Assembly: GCA_018287875.1 (NCBI GenBank)
Contig: JAGVVL010000018.1
Location: 1,976,501 to 2,040,500, forward strand
Length of the DNA: 64,000 nt
Source of the DNA: Nigrospora sphaerica
Taxonomy: Eukaryota; Ascomycota; Sordariomycetes; Amphisphaeriales; Apiosporaceae
Reading direction: 5' to 3'
Below the pieces are notes generated by a model. That model made no database searches, was not told the origin of the DNA, and saw only the letters and a program-made list of their open reading frames with translations. Shown here piece after piece: positions 46,981 through 57,975 of this stretch. The number at the start of each line of letters is the position of its first letter. Positions within the stretch are counted from its first letter, which is position 1. The translations under genes were made by a program, and so were the position numbers.

Positions 46981-48426
46981 CTTTCCTACTGCTTGCCCCG
47001 GACCTCTGCGTGCCGGATGGGGAAGGGACGACGGGGAACGGTAACGGAGCGCGGATAACAACCAACCAACACGTGTGTAAGTAGGTGGGTGCTCTGTAAG
47101 CCTAGGTAAAGATCATTATGCGCGAGGCGTACATGGGCAGAGGAAAGGACTAAAGGCCGGAAAGGCAGTTGGCGCGATCTTATGAGGGTAGAAACAGTAA
47201 CCGTTGCCTGGAAAGGCTCTCGGTCTTCGCGGCTGTCGGCGGCAAGACGAACAGACATGTTCACGCCCACTCCCCGCGGCCCCGCGGCCATGCGGGCAGA
47301 TCTTGGGGCCTCAGAGGCGGCCTTCAGAGTGAGACTCGAGGCGACAATGTCTATCGTATACGCGCACGGTAGGCGACTCGCTCTTGGCATGACCGACGCC
47401 ACGACAAGGTTTGCGAAACGGCCTGCCCAACCACAGCGATGACTGCGAAGGGGAGGAATGTGCGTGATCCACGCTCCCTGCCCAATCGGCTTAGAAATGG
47501 CTCATCGGCCCTGGCCGTTGGCGAAGCCGCTGCGAATGAACCGTTCGTTGTGCGTCGCTGCAAGTTGCCCTTCGGCTTATGTCTTCCCCGCCCCAGCGCG
47601 TGCCCTCACGATGCGCCCCGACGAACGATATTTGTCAAACAATACCTGGTATAACGCGAGGCCCCGTTGCCCTCTCCACCCGGCCCTTTCTACCCGCTCT
47701 GCCGTCGTCTAGGGCCCTCTTGGCGGGCTGTACTTGACCTGTCGACTTGCTCGTTGGACGATGGGGAGAGAAAACCTGAAACCAGGCGACATCTATAAAC
47801 CCCGCCACTCCACAGTCTTCCTCTCCACCACATCAGATCTCCATATCTACTTTAGTAGTAAGCCGAATGCCTCAGGGAGCGAACGGGCAGCCTCCAGTCG
47901 ACCGGCCGCCACTGGCCAAGGCAGGATTGCTCGTGTTTCATGCGGCTGACCGACCCCATCGGCAACTTCGCATCCTGGCCAATTGACCCTGCGTAAGCTC
48001 CGTATCGCCAAACTGGGTCGTGATCACCTTCCGCCGCCTCCGCTTCCCACCCCAACGGGCTGCAAGGGTCTGCCGACCTAAAGACTAAGGTTGTTTGCGG
48101 CCCGCGGCCCGCCTTCGACGATCACTCTTGGCATCCGCTATCGCCCTTGCCCGTCATCATCACCTACTTTGTGGCTTCTGTCGACGGCACATCGTTGAAA
48201 ACAATCTTCCGGCTTCTGTGTGCCGTATATCGGCTGGCTGCATTGGGTGACGACCGGCTATGCAGGTCGAGTCTACCTGCTTGGCCAAGCTATGACAACA
48301 TATCAGAGCAAATCTTGCCAGTCGTCAATACCTCCCCTCAACCTCCAGCGGAATCCTCTGCTATCGTGCGCTTCCAACTTTCAGAAACATACAGTCGAAT
48401 AGTCTGGTCGTCCAGTCGTGGAATTT
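46981..48426. other. permease promoter and helicase 3' region
   Basis: About 1.4 kb. A TATA box with CT-rich leader lies on the plus strand at 47794 followed by an ATG at 47867, but no gene could be built from it. Otherwise no supported coding region; an open frame at 48147-48524 overlaps the helicase 3' end in antisense. Confidence 0.5.
47794..47799 (+). promoter_or_regulatory. orphan TATA box with CT-rich leader
   Basis: TATAAA followed by a C/T-rich stretch (CTTCCTCTCCACCACATC) and an ATG at 47867 in good context, heading a 39-codon frame; a second ATG at 47940 heads a frame that reaches a GTAAGC donor at 47993. The arrangement looks like a plus-strand promoter with no recognised gene. 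Confidence 0.35.
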
Positions 48427-50522
48427 TTACCAGGCACTGGCGCCGCCGCCGCCGTTGCCGCCCCAGGTATTGTCACCATCAACGCAGCCGCTGCCGCCCG
48501 AGCCGCCGCCATCACCAGTCGTAGTCGCATCAGTCGCGCCGCCGCCGTTGCCCCAATCGTCACCTCCGGCACCGCCAGAAAATCCAGCAGGTGTCGGGTA
48601 GGGCTCATCCTCAATCTCATCCGAGTCTGGTTCAAACTTGAGATTCTCGCGGGCCTCACCCTTAGGAAGGTACTGCTGGAGAAAGTCAGGGATCTCTTGC
48701 TTCGTCTCCAAGAGAGTCTTGGCGAGGAGCTCCGCGAGGGGCTCATCTCGCTCCGTGTAGAACGAGGTGGCCTCACCTCGATGGCCGATACGACCTGTGC
48801 GGCCTATCCAGACTATTAGCAGCAGTTTGGGCACAACACCGTGCAGCTTACCAATTCTGTGCGTGTATTCCGTGATACCCCCGTGATCCATGCTGGGAAG
48901 GTCGTAGTTGATGACGTGCCGAACATTCTTGACGTCGATGCCGCGAGCGGAGACGCCCGTGGTAATGAGAATAGGCGAAACTCCACTGCGGAAAGCCCGC
49001 ATCGAATCTTCACGCTCACGCTGGGTGCGGTCAGAGTGCATTGAGGTGCAGGGAAGCTTCTCGTGGTACAGGTAGTCGTCAAGCTCATCGGCGGTGCGTT
49101 TGTTGTTCACAAACACGATGATTCTTCCAGGCTTCAACGAGAAGATCAAATCAAGGAGGGCTCGCCTCTTGAGTGTATGGTCCACCCAGATGATATCCTG
49201 CTTGATGTTCTCGTGAGTGCTGCCGATGCGGCCAACGCGAATGCGAACGTGGGACTCCGCCATGTGAGTCTTGGCCAGCTTTCTAATAGGAGCAGGGAAG
49301 GTAGCTGAGAAGAGCATATACTTCACGTTTCCCTCTTCCTGCTCTGCATTGATTGTCAGTACCCCCGACTAGACAGAGAAGCACCAGCTCTATGCACTTA
49401 CCACCACCGGAAAGGATCTTGTTGAACTCTTCCTCCCAGTCAGCGTGAAGCATCTCGTCGGCTTCGTCAATGACCATGTACTTCACGCGGCGCAATGTCA
49501 AGAAGTGAGGACGCTCCATCATGTCGATCAAGCGGCCCGGTGAAGCAATGAGAACGTCGCAGCCCTTTTGCAGCTGATCAATCTGATCGCGCATCGGTCC
49601 ACCTCCATAGACGACGCAAGGCCGGAGCATGGTACGGTAACAAAACTTTCGGGCCTCGTTGAATATCTGAATGGCGAGTTCGCGAGCAGGAACCACAATG
49701 ACGACAAGAGGCTCTGCTCGTACGGCTGGGACAACGCCTGCATCGTACTCGAGCGGGTCTGGGCGAGGAGCAGCCAGTTTCTTGGCCTTGCCCATCAAAT
49801 GGTTCAATATGGGGACAAGGTATGCGGCAGTCTTACCAGAACCTTGATATGGTTAGCTTCCAGACGCAAAGAGCGAGAAGGACTCCCACCAGTCTGTGCG
49901 ATGGCGATCACATCATAGCCGGACGTGATGGCCGGAATGCAGTATCGCTGGATGGGAGTCGGAACCCGGTAGCCGCACAATTCAACATTGCGGAGCATGG
50001 CAGGGTGAAGACCAGCTTTTTCGAAGGACTTGATGGGATCTATGCGGACCAAACCCTCCTGAAAAACGTCGATCTGCTGAATTCTAGCATGTGTTAGTTA
50101 TAGCAGGGACATGAACCAGCAAGGTTTTTCTCAGACTGTACTTACTTGCTGAAATCAATTCCAGCGCCCTGGCGATCCTCAGGCTTGCCAAAGATGGCGA
50201 GCTCCAGCTCGGGATGTTCAGGTCCAATGTCGCCGTGCTCACCATTCCAATAATAGACCCGTCCATTGCCATCCCACTCACCATCGCCATTCTCGTAGCC
50301 TTTATAGTCATAGCTGCTGGGGTTGACCCAGGGCTGGACTGGAGCATCACGGCGCTCGAAAGGAATAGGGGGCGGAACCGCTTTGGCTTCCTCGGAAAGT
50401 GCGTCCTGGAGGTCGCCAGTAGCGAAAGCGTCGCCGCCAGAAGCGTTTTTGGCGTCACCAGTATTGGCGTCGAAACCCCAGCCGCCGCTACCACTGGTTT
50501 GCTCAGTACCCCAGCCGGACAT
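48427..50522 (-). CDS. DEAD-box ATP-dependent RNA helicase, Ded1/Vasa type
   Basis: An RNA-dependent ATPase that remodels RNA or RNP, probably in translation or mRNP assembly. Five exons on the minus strand: 50522-50146, 50083-49890, 49842-49402, 49343-48852 and 48803-48427, giving 626 residues. The N-terminal 120 residues are Gly/Asp/Trp-rich. Q motif near 165-175 (YRVPTPIQRYCIPAI), motif I AQTGSGKT (188-195), motif Ia PARELA (242-247), Ib SPGRL (291-295), II DEAD (316-319), III SAT (350-352), IV IVFVNNKR, V TTGVSARGID, VI HRIGRTGR (499-506). The last intron (57 bp) is in frame and is recognised by GTAAGC, a CTAAT branch and ATAG. The C-terminus is Gly/Asn/Trp-rich and ends in SAW. Motifs Ia and Ib differ from the usual PTRELA and TPGRL, so it is probably a second, divergent Ded1-like protein rather than the main Ded1. 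Confidence 0.88.
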
Positions 50523-50550
50523 GGTGAACGATTTGAAAACGGGAAACTTC

Positions 50551-50795
50551 CTGCATATCGGTTAGATAAGGCATAACAGAAAGATGAAAATGTTGCCTGC
50601 GAAAATGTGGCGGGGACATGCGAATAGCGGAGGTGCTTGTGCAAGAGCAGGGATGAGGGGAATGTCCAGATAACCATGACCATGGAAGGATGGGATATAA
50701 AGAGTGCAATATCAGAACTTGCAAAGGCCTGGTGGATCGGTGGAAGGAGATGAGGTTTGGCCGAAAAGAACGGGGTTCAGTGGTACAAAACTTAC
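50551..50795 (-). other. 5' UTR intron of helicase gene
   Basis: Minus-strand GCAG|GTAAGT donor at 50795, TCTAACC branch and ATATGCAG acceptor ending at 50551, 28 bases before the start codon. A further probable intron, 50845-51502, is bounded by CCAAG|GTAAGT and CACCAG, leaving a 49 nt leader exon at 50796-50844. Confidence 0.65.
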
Positions 50796-52433
50796 CTGCG
50801 GAGTTGCGGCGAAATTGCCCCACGCGAAACGGTACGTTGAAGTCCTGGTGGATGATTGTCAGTCAAGACGATTCAGAGAAGGCTTGAAGATATCCGTTTG
50901 TTTCGCAAACTGCTCCCTTGAAGCAGAGGGAAACAAGGAATGTGCAAAAGTTGGGCGAGGTAGATGGGATTGATAATCTTCAGTCCCGGCTCGTGCCCGA
51001 CTCGCATACGCAACACCCTTGGTTTCGTGTTCGAAATAATGAAGTGACGCAGGCACGGGAGGGATGGATGGAGGGACAGATGTAAGGTTTGTAGCTGTGC
51101 CAGAGGGGAGGAAGTTTTTGTGTATGCTGTGCTCGATGGACGCGAGATGGATCGTTGGCCTGTGGGAGAAGCGTACCGGCAAGATACCGAAGCCTCGAGG
51201 TAGGTACGTAACCGCAACCGACCCCCGCCGACAGCAGAAGGAGATAATAGGAGAGATGACTTGCAACAGGGTTCCACGCGCAGAACCAAGTGTTGCTGGT
51301 GGTGGCTCGATCGGTATGGGGGATATGATGATTAGGTGTTACCAGTGAACAGTGTGCCTGTGCTGAGCTGTGCCCTGCCAGTCTTGACCGGATGGAGAAG
51401 ACGGGGTAGATAACTGCGATGTGGCGGCTGAAGGGAAGAGAAGGTAATGGGACTGGAATATGAGAAATTCAAGATGGTGGATATCCCATACTGGGAACTT
51501 ACCTTGGGAACCTGGATGATATCAAGGAAAAGAGGACGCCCAGAGGAGCAGCTGATCGGCTGCCTGGATAGTTGCAGGAGATGGAGACGCTGGAGGCAGG
51601 ATCCAGTTGGGAAGATAGCAGAAATCCCAGATGCCCTGTGGATGGGAGGGAAGGGTCGGAGAAGACCAGGAAAGGAAGGTGGGGGGATGGAAAAGAGGTA
51701 GGAACGGACAGCGTACCTACTTGCTCGGGCTGGCTTTATGAGAATTGGCATCTATTATGGGCAGGCAGCAGTGTGTATCGCCTAAAGTACGGTTGCCCGA
51801 GGAGGAACAACAGATGACGGCAAAACAGAAGACAGCCTGGCCCTCAGCAGCCCTGACGAAGGATAACAACCGTGTGGTATAGAGTTGCTCGAGTCCGTGC
51901 AAACGAAATTTACCTGGGTACAGGCAAGATCGGCAGGAAGGTGAGCATATGCTCGAATGAGCCCTAGAACCGAGTATTCAAAGCAGCCTGGGTCGAAAGT
52001 CTTGGAATGGAGGGCCTCAGGTACCCCGAGCCCTCCTCTCCCTACTTCCCGTGTGTGCTAGTTGGCAGCAGGGCACCCGGAAATTTTTATCAAGTACGTT
52101 TGTACGCCTAGCGGCAAACGGACGTAGTATTGATATCAAGGGTTGGCCCAAATATGAACCAACGTGTTGACGACACGCGGCTGTCTAGTTGTCCACCAGC
52201 CAGGGAGCCTATCATGGGCTTTCGCTGCAGCAGGTATCCGTGTATGGACCTTATTGTTTGTGGGTTTCGGGCAATTACGTTTTTCAGGAAGCTATGGGAA
52301 GAATCTCTTCTGCAGTGCCAAGTTAAATTTGGTAGTATCCAACCTCAAGAGATATTCATTGGATGGGATGTTGGCTTGGCCCATGGTAGCGCAAACGGAT
52401 CTCCTCTCTTGGCCACTTCAGTCTGGACGGCCC

Positions 52434-52602
52434 CTGGACCGCAGGCCCTCGACAGCGGCCGCGAAGAAGAGGAAGAAGGGGCGACCGCCGCCCCTGCCCA
52501 AACCGCCTCTTGAGGCCCACCTGCCCTACCTCAACGCCGGCCTCTGTCTCGTGCTCGTGGCCACAGGCCTGCTGTCCCCCGCGCACGCGCCGCAGCACTG
52601 CT
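52434..52602 (+). pseudogene. coding-like remnant of a membrane protein
   Basis: About 56 codons with GC-rich third positions and a protein-like translation: a basic KKRKKGRPPPLPKPP segment followed by EAHLPYLNAGLCLVLVATGL, which would be a transmembrane helix. The frame continues open on both sides but the translation loses coding character at once, and there are no good splice sites. It reads as a short relic of a gene, not an active gene. The parent family is not identified with confidence. Confidence 0.35.
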
Positions 52603-52813
52603 TACACAAAGCTGGCATATCATGTCACACCAACCGTGGGCAAATGTCGAGGCCGGTGGTTACCTGCCAAGGTATTTCCACAACGGAAAAAACAGGCAAT
52701 ATGTTCGAACGGGGAAAGAACACCCTAATATCGGGATACCTTGCAAATGTTTTGGTTATGGAGATGAACCTTGCTGGAATGGAACATCCGACCCCAAGCG
52801 TAACGTCTGGCGG

Positions 52814-53929
52814 CTACATGATATACCCGTACCAGAGTCCTTCCTCGTCATCGTCCACTTTAGAGCGGCTTTCGAAGTCGCCCATACCATCCTTCAATAT
52901 TTTGTCGAGGGTGGCGGCAGCTCGCCCCGCCAGGCCGCCCTCTTTCTTGGCACTATCAACTCCAGCCTGCATGGCATCCCGGAACCGGCGATGGAAGATG
53001 GCTTGCCTATCTTCGCGATCGCGATAAATCTGGCCATCCTCGTCTCGGGGTGGGCTGAACAAGCCAAGATAGCCGTAGGGGTCTGGCGTGTTTGGCAATC
53101 TGGTGAAGTTGTTGAACCAATCCTGAGGGTTCCACGGCTGGGGCACCTCAGGTTCGAATCCGTACTCGAGAAACTTGGATAGGACCAGCATCTGGCGGGG
53201 ATACGACTGGTTATGGTTTTTAGCGCCAAAGGTCGTTCTGGGGGCTGAAGTCCACCCGCCCTTGCCGGCCACGGGAGCCGCAGCTTTGTCCGTCCAGCCG
53301 AGGATCGAGGCCAGGGCCTTCAAGGGCTTCACCCAGCCGCCGGGGCTTGAAACCACCTGATCGCCAGCGACGTCGAGGATCCATTCAAAATAGTTCAGCC
53401 CGTCGTCCTTGACGTCCTGTGAAATGTGTGTGATTGCACCTCGTATGTACAAAATAACCTTCTCGACGTGAGGCGCGACCTCGTCGGCTGGCAGGGCCTT
53501 GAAAAGCTTCAAGAGCTGGGCACGCACGGGACGGGCAATGTCAGACATCAAGGGCAGCAACTTGTTCAGAAGCGTATGGGTGCCGACGGGGTTTATGGGG
53601 GGTGTCGTAGACAGTTGGCCCGTCAGGTACGCGAGCGCATCGCGACGCTGCGTGTCATTGCGGGACGAGGCTAGGGAGAGATGGTGCCTGAAGCGTTCAA
53701 CGACATCGGGGGCTTCTTCGTTGAGCTGCTTCTGGATAACAATAGCTGGAGGCACGGGTTAGCGGGCTGGGTTGGAGGCTGTTTCGCCGCGGCGACAGTG
53801 GTTGCTACCTTTGGACTTGAAGCTGGTGTCGGTGAAGTTGGCCGGCTTGGCCTTGGCCTTCCCGACCTTTAGCTTCGGTTTCTGGAAGTCCTTCTTCTTC
53901 TCCTTCTTCTTCTTTGTGCTGGAACCCAT
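52814..53929 (-). CDS. ipi1: pre-rRNA processing protein Ipi1 (Rix1 complex)
   Basis: Part of the Rix1-Ipi1-Ipi3 complex that joins pre-60S particles and is needed for ITS2 processing and nuclear export. Two exons on the minus strand, 53929-53809 and 53745-52814, phase 1, giving 350 residues. The N-terminus is a lysine-rich block (MGSSTKKKKEKKKDFQKPKL) followed by KVGKAKAKPANFTDTSFKSK, the conserved Ipi1 start, which joins through the intron to AIVIQKQLNEEAP. Two ARM-like helical segments follow (DALAYLTGQLST; NKLLPLMSDIARPVRAQLLK; VILYIRGAITHIS). The C-terminal third is less conserved. Length and the N-terminal basic motif fit fungal Ipi1. It starts 426 bp from a divergent roadblock gene. 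Confidence 0.88.
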
Positions 53930-54355
53930 GGTACCGCCGGCATGGGAAACACAGCGTCACTCTCGATGCTGTCAACCGGAGACGTCGCGTTCAGGGTTCA
54001 CATCGCAACCTGTCTGGGATTGGCGCTGCCAGGCGCAGGCATGTCGTCACGCTCGGCGCCGATTCAACTTTTAAGCGGTGAGAAGCGGCAGTTTCCACCT
54101 GGAGAGGTTGTGTGGCGGATGGACCCCGAGCCCCTGCACACCCGCCGCCGTGGCTGTTTCGCTGGGGGCTGTGGCTGCGCCTGCACTGGCGTCCCGTAGT
54201 GACATGGATACGGCATGGGATGAACTCAATACCCCGCGACACGCCGGGAAACATCTGCCAACATCGACGAGCTTGACGGCCACGTCGGCGTGCCACACTA
54301 CATCCGACAGCCCGGGTCCTTCCATTTTACTCCTCCAGCGCTCGCGCCCTGCAAA
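53930..54355. promoter_or_regulatory. bidirectional promoter, ipi1 / roadblock gene
   Basis: 426 bp between the two divergent start codons. No coding region. No TATA element was picked out with confidence. Confidence 0.6.
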
Positions 54356-54962
54356 ATGGCAGACAAAACATTCGTAAGCCTCAGTCGCACGCGGGTTCCG
54401 AAGACGTCTGACAAAGGCTGCTGAAGCCAGCTACCGGCGCCGACTCCATGGATGAGGCTCTGCACCGCTTATCGAGGAAGCCCGGTGTGAAGGGCTGGAT
54501 CATGCTCGATCGTTCGACCGGTGCTGTGATCAAAACCAACGGACAGATATCGGCCATCAGACCAGCCCGGTCATTGTCCTCCGCCACCGGTAGCAACCCC
54601 AACAGCAACGGCGGCGGCAGCAACAGCAATGGCAACACCACGTCGAACCTGTCCACCCCGACGGCCGCCACATTTTCGGCCGACGTGGCCGCCAATGTGG
54701 ATGCCGAGGCGCAAGCTTCACAAGAGCTGGGCGCCATGGTATTCGGGTTTATGAGCACGGCTGGGAGTTTGGTACAAGAGATGGATACGGAGGTATGGCC
54801 AAGCAGCCGAGCCGACGGAGTCAGGGTACGCCGGGTGCTAACGACAATTCCGCGCAGGACGAACTGAAACTTCTGCGCCTCCGGACAAAGAAGCAAGAAC
54901 TGGTTATTGTTCCGGAGCTCAAGTATATCCTCGTTGTTGTTCACGATACGCCGCCAGCCTGA
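54356..54962 (+). CDS. roadblock/LC7-domain protein (dynein light chain type)
   Basis: Three exons, 54356-54373 (18 nt), 54427-54792 and 54858-54962, all phase 0, giving 162 residues. The fold is the roadblock/LC7 domain found in cytoplasmic dynein light chains and small-GTPase regulators: DEALHRLSRKPGVKGWIMLD, then STGAVIKTNG, then SQELGAMVFGFMSTAGSLVQ, and a final strand pair in ELKLLRLRTKKQELVIVPE and KYILVVVHD. Residues about 52-88 are a Ser/Asn/Gly/Thr-rich insertion between the first strand pair and the central helix. The first exon is tiny (MADKTF) and its acceptor (CTGAAG) is weak, so a start at the downstream ATG 54466 region (MDEAL, 54448) is possible. Either way the domain is intact. 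Dynein Lc7 is the likeliest role, but an Ego/Ragulator-like role is possible. Confidence 0.82.
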
Positions 54963-56338
54963 CATGCCAGCCCAAGCGTCATGGAAGTTTCGCAGCGAGC
55001 GGGAAACCGGCAATCGATCGTGTCGCAGGATGCACGCGCATAACTGGGGGGGTGCGGCTACCCACCCTTGCCCGTTCATGCCGGGTATCTTCGCAACTCA
55101 GGCTTCAAGAGAGAGGCTGGATGCGGCGTGTTATTGGCGTTAGGAGTCGTGCTTGATGAATGATACCCCGGGGTTGTCAGGATGATGAAAAAGACAGACG
55201 ACGGCTTGCGAAGCGCGTGCCCGGAAGAGCAAGCCCAAGATGCCTCGTCACTCCCTGCCGACATCAGATAGGTACCCTACCTCCTACCGAAGTCGTGCGC
55301 CCGTTATCTCAAAGAGCGCCGGGCTTGTCGTGTGTTGCGCAACACATTACTGGCCTATTGCCGTTACAGGAAGAGCGCTTGTACAACACAGCCGAATGCC
55401 ATAATTCTGAAGACAGCCCAGCATGGACACCAACGGAGCGGGTATTCCTCATGCTCATGGCCCCCTCGAGGTCGCGCACCCGAAAGACGTGCATGGCAAG
55501 GCCCTCATTCGCTAGCTGCGTAGCGGACATTGTTCCAGCCAACAACCACCCAGACACTACAGCACGATGCCCGGCTGCGTCAGTTACAAGTTCTAAATAT
55601 TCCAATTATCTATAAGTTCAGCGACGATCCAGGGTATACGGACTGGAGGCGCGCAAGCCAGGCGCGGCCGTTGCGTTGGGGCTCCAAATTCCGCCCACCT
55701 CCTACTCCTATCGTGGGAGGGGTTCGCGGCTCGGATGCTAACGCTGGGCCTATAATCAGCACTTATGGATAGGGGGAGCGTCCATTCGAGCGAGTTACGG
55801 GGCGGGCTCGGGGCTATGACAAGCTGGCCACGCACAGTGGGTGGATGATCCTGCACCTTGTATGCCTGGGTCTGCCTCGAGCTGGTGAAACCAGATGAGG
55901 AGTTGCGGTCTACTAAGAGCCGGCCATTCTATTCCCAGCCAACAACGATACCCACCCACCACAGCTAGCGACCTGACCGGGCTTGTGATCCATATACTCA
56001 GCAGTTGTATTGTGTCTACGCTAAGATCCATCGGGCGGCCGGGCCTCTAAGCTACCCACAGGCTGGATGGAAACAGAGATAACCGAGAGATCGCCAGCTC
56101 CGGGCCCAACCATGGTTCGCATTGGGGCCCGTAGGGGACGCAGGGGGTTCGCGCTGGATGTGATGCATCACGGTCCCTACCATGCGGTGAGGACACAAGC
56201 CCGGCCGCTTTTGTTCGACGCTTGGGAGAGGGGCCACGCGTGGAATTAGTGCATGCTCTCTCTACTTGGTCGGACCAGTGGCGCGAGAAGGCAGCCTTCC
56301 AGCATGAAAAGTGGCTTGCGACAACGCAGCATCAACAC

Positions 56339-56593
56339 ATGCCAACCGCCCAATCGCAAACGGTGACGGCCGAGCAGGTTTCGAGTGTAGCGCAGCTATT
56401 CTCGGCAGTGGGTGTGCGCGCCCAAGTTGCGAAAACCGGTTCTTCGGGCGCATTCGTTTCTAGCGCGGCCGGCACGATGGTCTACAATCTCATCTCGCCA
56501 ACGGCTGGGGCTTGGCATTTGGAAGGGGGGTCATTCGTGTGCGGCCGTCCGCAGGCGCCGGGGACCGGAACTTCGACCACGTCCACGTCTTGA
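56339..56593 (+). CDS. short hypothetical ORF, low confidence
   Basis: An 84-codon frame from ATG to TGA, low in Cys and Arg and rich in Ala, Ser, Thr and Val (for example TAEQVSSVAQLFSAVGVRAQ), unlike the chance frames around it. The frame is also open for about 40 codons upstream. No domain, signal peptide or splice partner is recognised. It may be a small gene, an exon of a larger one, or chance. Confidence 0.25.
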   Translation: MPTAQSQTVTAEQVSSVAQLFSAVGVRAQVAKTGSSGAFVSSAAGTMVYNLISPTAGAWHLEGGSFVCGRPQAPGTGTSTTSTS

Positions 56594-56970
56594 AACGCTC
56601 ACTAGCCCAAACAGGGTAGGCATGAATGGAACACGAAGCATGCAGTAGTCCGTAATGTCAGCTATGTGTGTACGTAGGCGGGTAGGTAGGCATCTCTCTC
56701 ATTACATGGAGCTCAAGGTAATGAGAAGCGTGCGATGCTTTCCGCCCGTGAGATGAGACAAGAGCAGTACCGTGTAGGGGTGGAAGTATGTAGTGCACTT
56801 GCTTGGGCATGCTTGGGGTCCTTGGCGCACTACTAGGACTTGCTGATGTACCTCGCTACTTCCTTGGTTGCGTTTAGTATCTATGCGGTTACCTCATCCA
56901 GGTACTACCGGCAGCTTGCCTCAGCGTTATGCTGGTTATCTCGTCCCCTGGATCCTTTAGTGTTGCCTTA

Positions 56971-57004
56971 GTTGTTGTTGTTGTTGCTGTTGCTGTTGTT
57001 GCTG
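56971..57004. repeat. GTT/GCT trinucleotide tract
   Basis: About 34 bases of GTT repeats with GCT interruptions in intergenic DNA. Confidence 0.9.
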
Positions 57005-57975
57005 TCTTGTCTTGTTGCAGAGGAGGATGACGCATGATGCAAAAAGCGCTGCCCAGAAGGCCAATTAGCCGCCGGTGATCGACCCTCTGCCCTGCAGCCA
57101 CGGACGCTAGCCAGAAATGTTGGCTCAACCCCTGGGTGACGGGGGACGGGGACGGGGACACACTGGGATGCCGGCGGGCGCGCGAATGGATGCTTGCAAC
57201 GGCTCCCCCTGGTCCGAATCCGATGCCTGATGTCTTTTCGTGCGTGTCGGGTCTGGGCCTGGGCTCGTGGCTTGTACTTGTAACAGCGAACTGCGTTGCG
57301 CACCCCCCATCGCTGTGGCACCACTACGGAAAGCCCACCCTCGCCTCCCATATGACGACGGGGCACGCGTGAACGGGGACCAGGACGGCAGCAAGGCTCC
57401 CGATAGGGACTCAGAACCGCAATGACGGGCCCTGCTGCGTATGCATCAAGTCGAGGCGAGCTAGTCAGCTTGATGCTCCGCGTTGCTGTGCCGCAAGTAG
57501 TCGCGGGATGCCGCCGGTGTGCGCGGGAGCCTTATAAGCATGTCTCCTGCTTCTGTAACGAGCATCTAGTCCACTCTCGGCGGCCGTGATCTCCCATCCT
57601 GACCATCGTCATTTCGGGCTTCTTGGTACAGGCCAGCGACGAACCTTGATATCGTGGGCCTGGAACCTTTCCCCGGCGGTGCGGTGAGCTTGCGGAAAGC
57701 GTTTTCCTCGCCCGGCGATTCGCCCGTCTGTCTACCTGCTTTGCAGCACCGGTACCTTGGGGCGCCGTGGGCAGCGAGATATAGTATCAGGCAGGCTTGG
57801 TGCACCGCACCGGCACACGCTCGTGGTTTCTTGCGCAGTACCGGAACCGCATCGCATCTTGCCGCCCATCTTTCCTTCCGTGCTTTGATGCCTTTGCGAA
57901 GTGAGCAGAGTCCATCGCCGACTTGCTTCCCGGAGTAGACGACCCCGAAGGATTGAACGAGCGGGAAGAGAGGCC

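Larger units (their letters stand above)
50523..52813. other. helicase 5' leader and upstream region
   Basis: About 2.3 kb upstream of the helicase. On the minus strand, two good leader introns are seen: 50551-50795 (GTAAGT donor, CTAACC branch, GCAG acceptor) and possibly 50845-51502. A coding-like fragment on the plus strand lies at 52434-52602. The 3' end of ipi1 begins at 52814. Confidence 0.55.
54963..57975. other. 3 kb intergenic region
   Basis: No supported gene. A possible short frame of 84 codons from the ATG at 56339 has a more protein-like, Ala/Ser/Thr/Val-rich translation than its neighbours. GTT/GCT trinucleotide tract at 56971. The promoter of the 1092-residue gene lies at the end. 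Confidence 0.5.

Noticed and set aside
46981..47061. Upstream extension of the permease to 47061
   Set aside because: The extension begins at TTG; the first ATG is at 46980.
52164..53027. 287-codon plus-strand frame
   Set aside because: The 3' half is antisense to the ipi1 coding exon; only the 52434-52602 portion looks coding-like, and it was reported separately.
53148..53170. GGTTCGAATCC, like a tRNA T-loop
   Set aside because: No acceptor, D or anticodon stems around it; it is part of the ipi1 coding region read in antisense.
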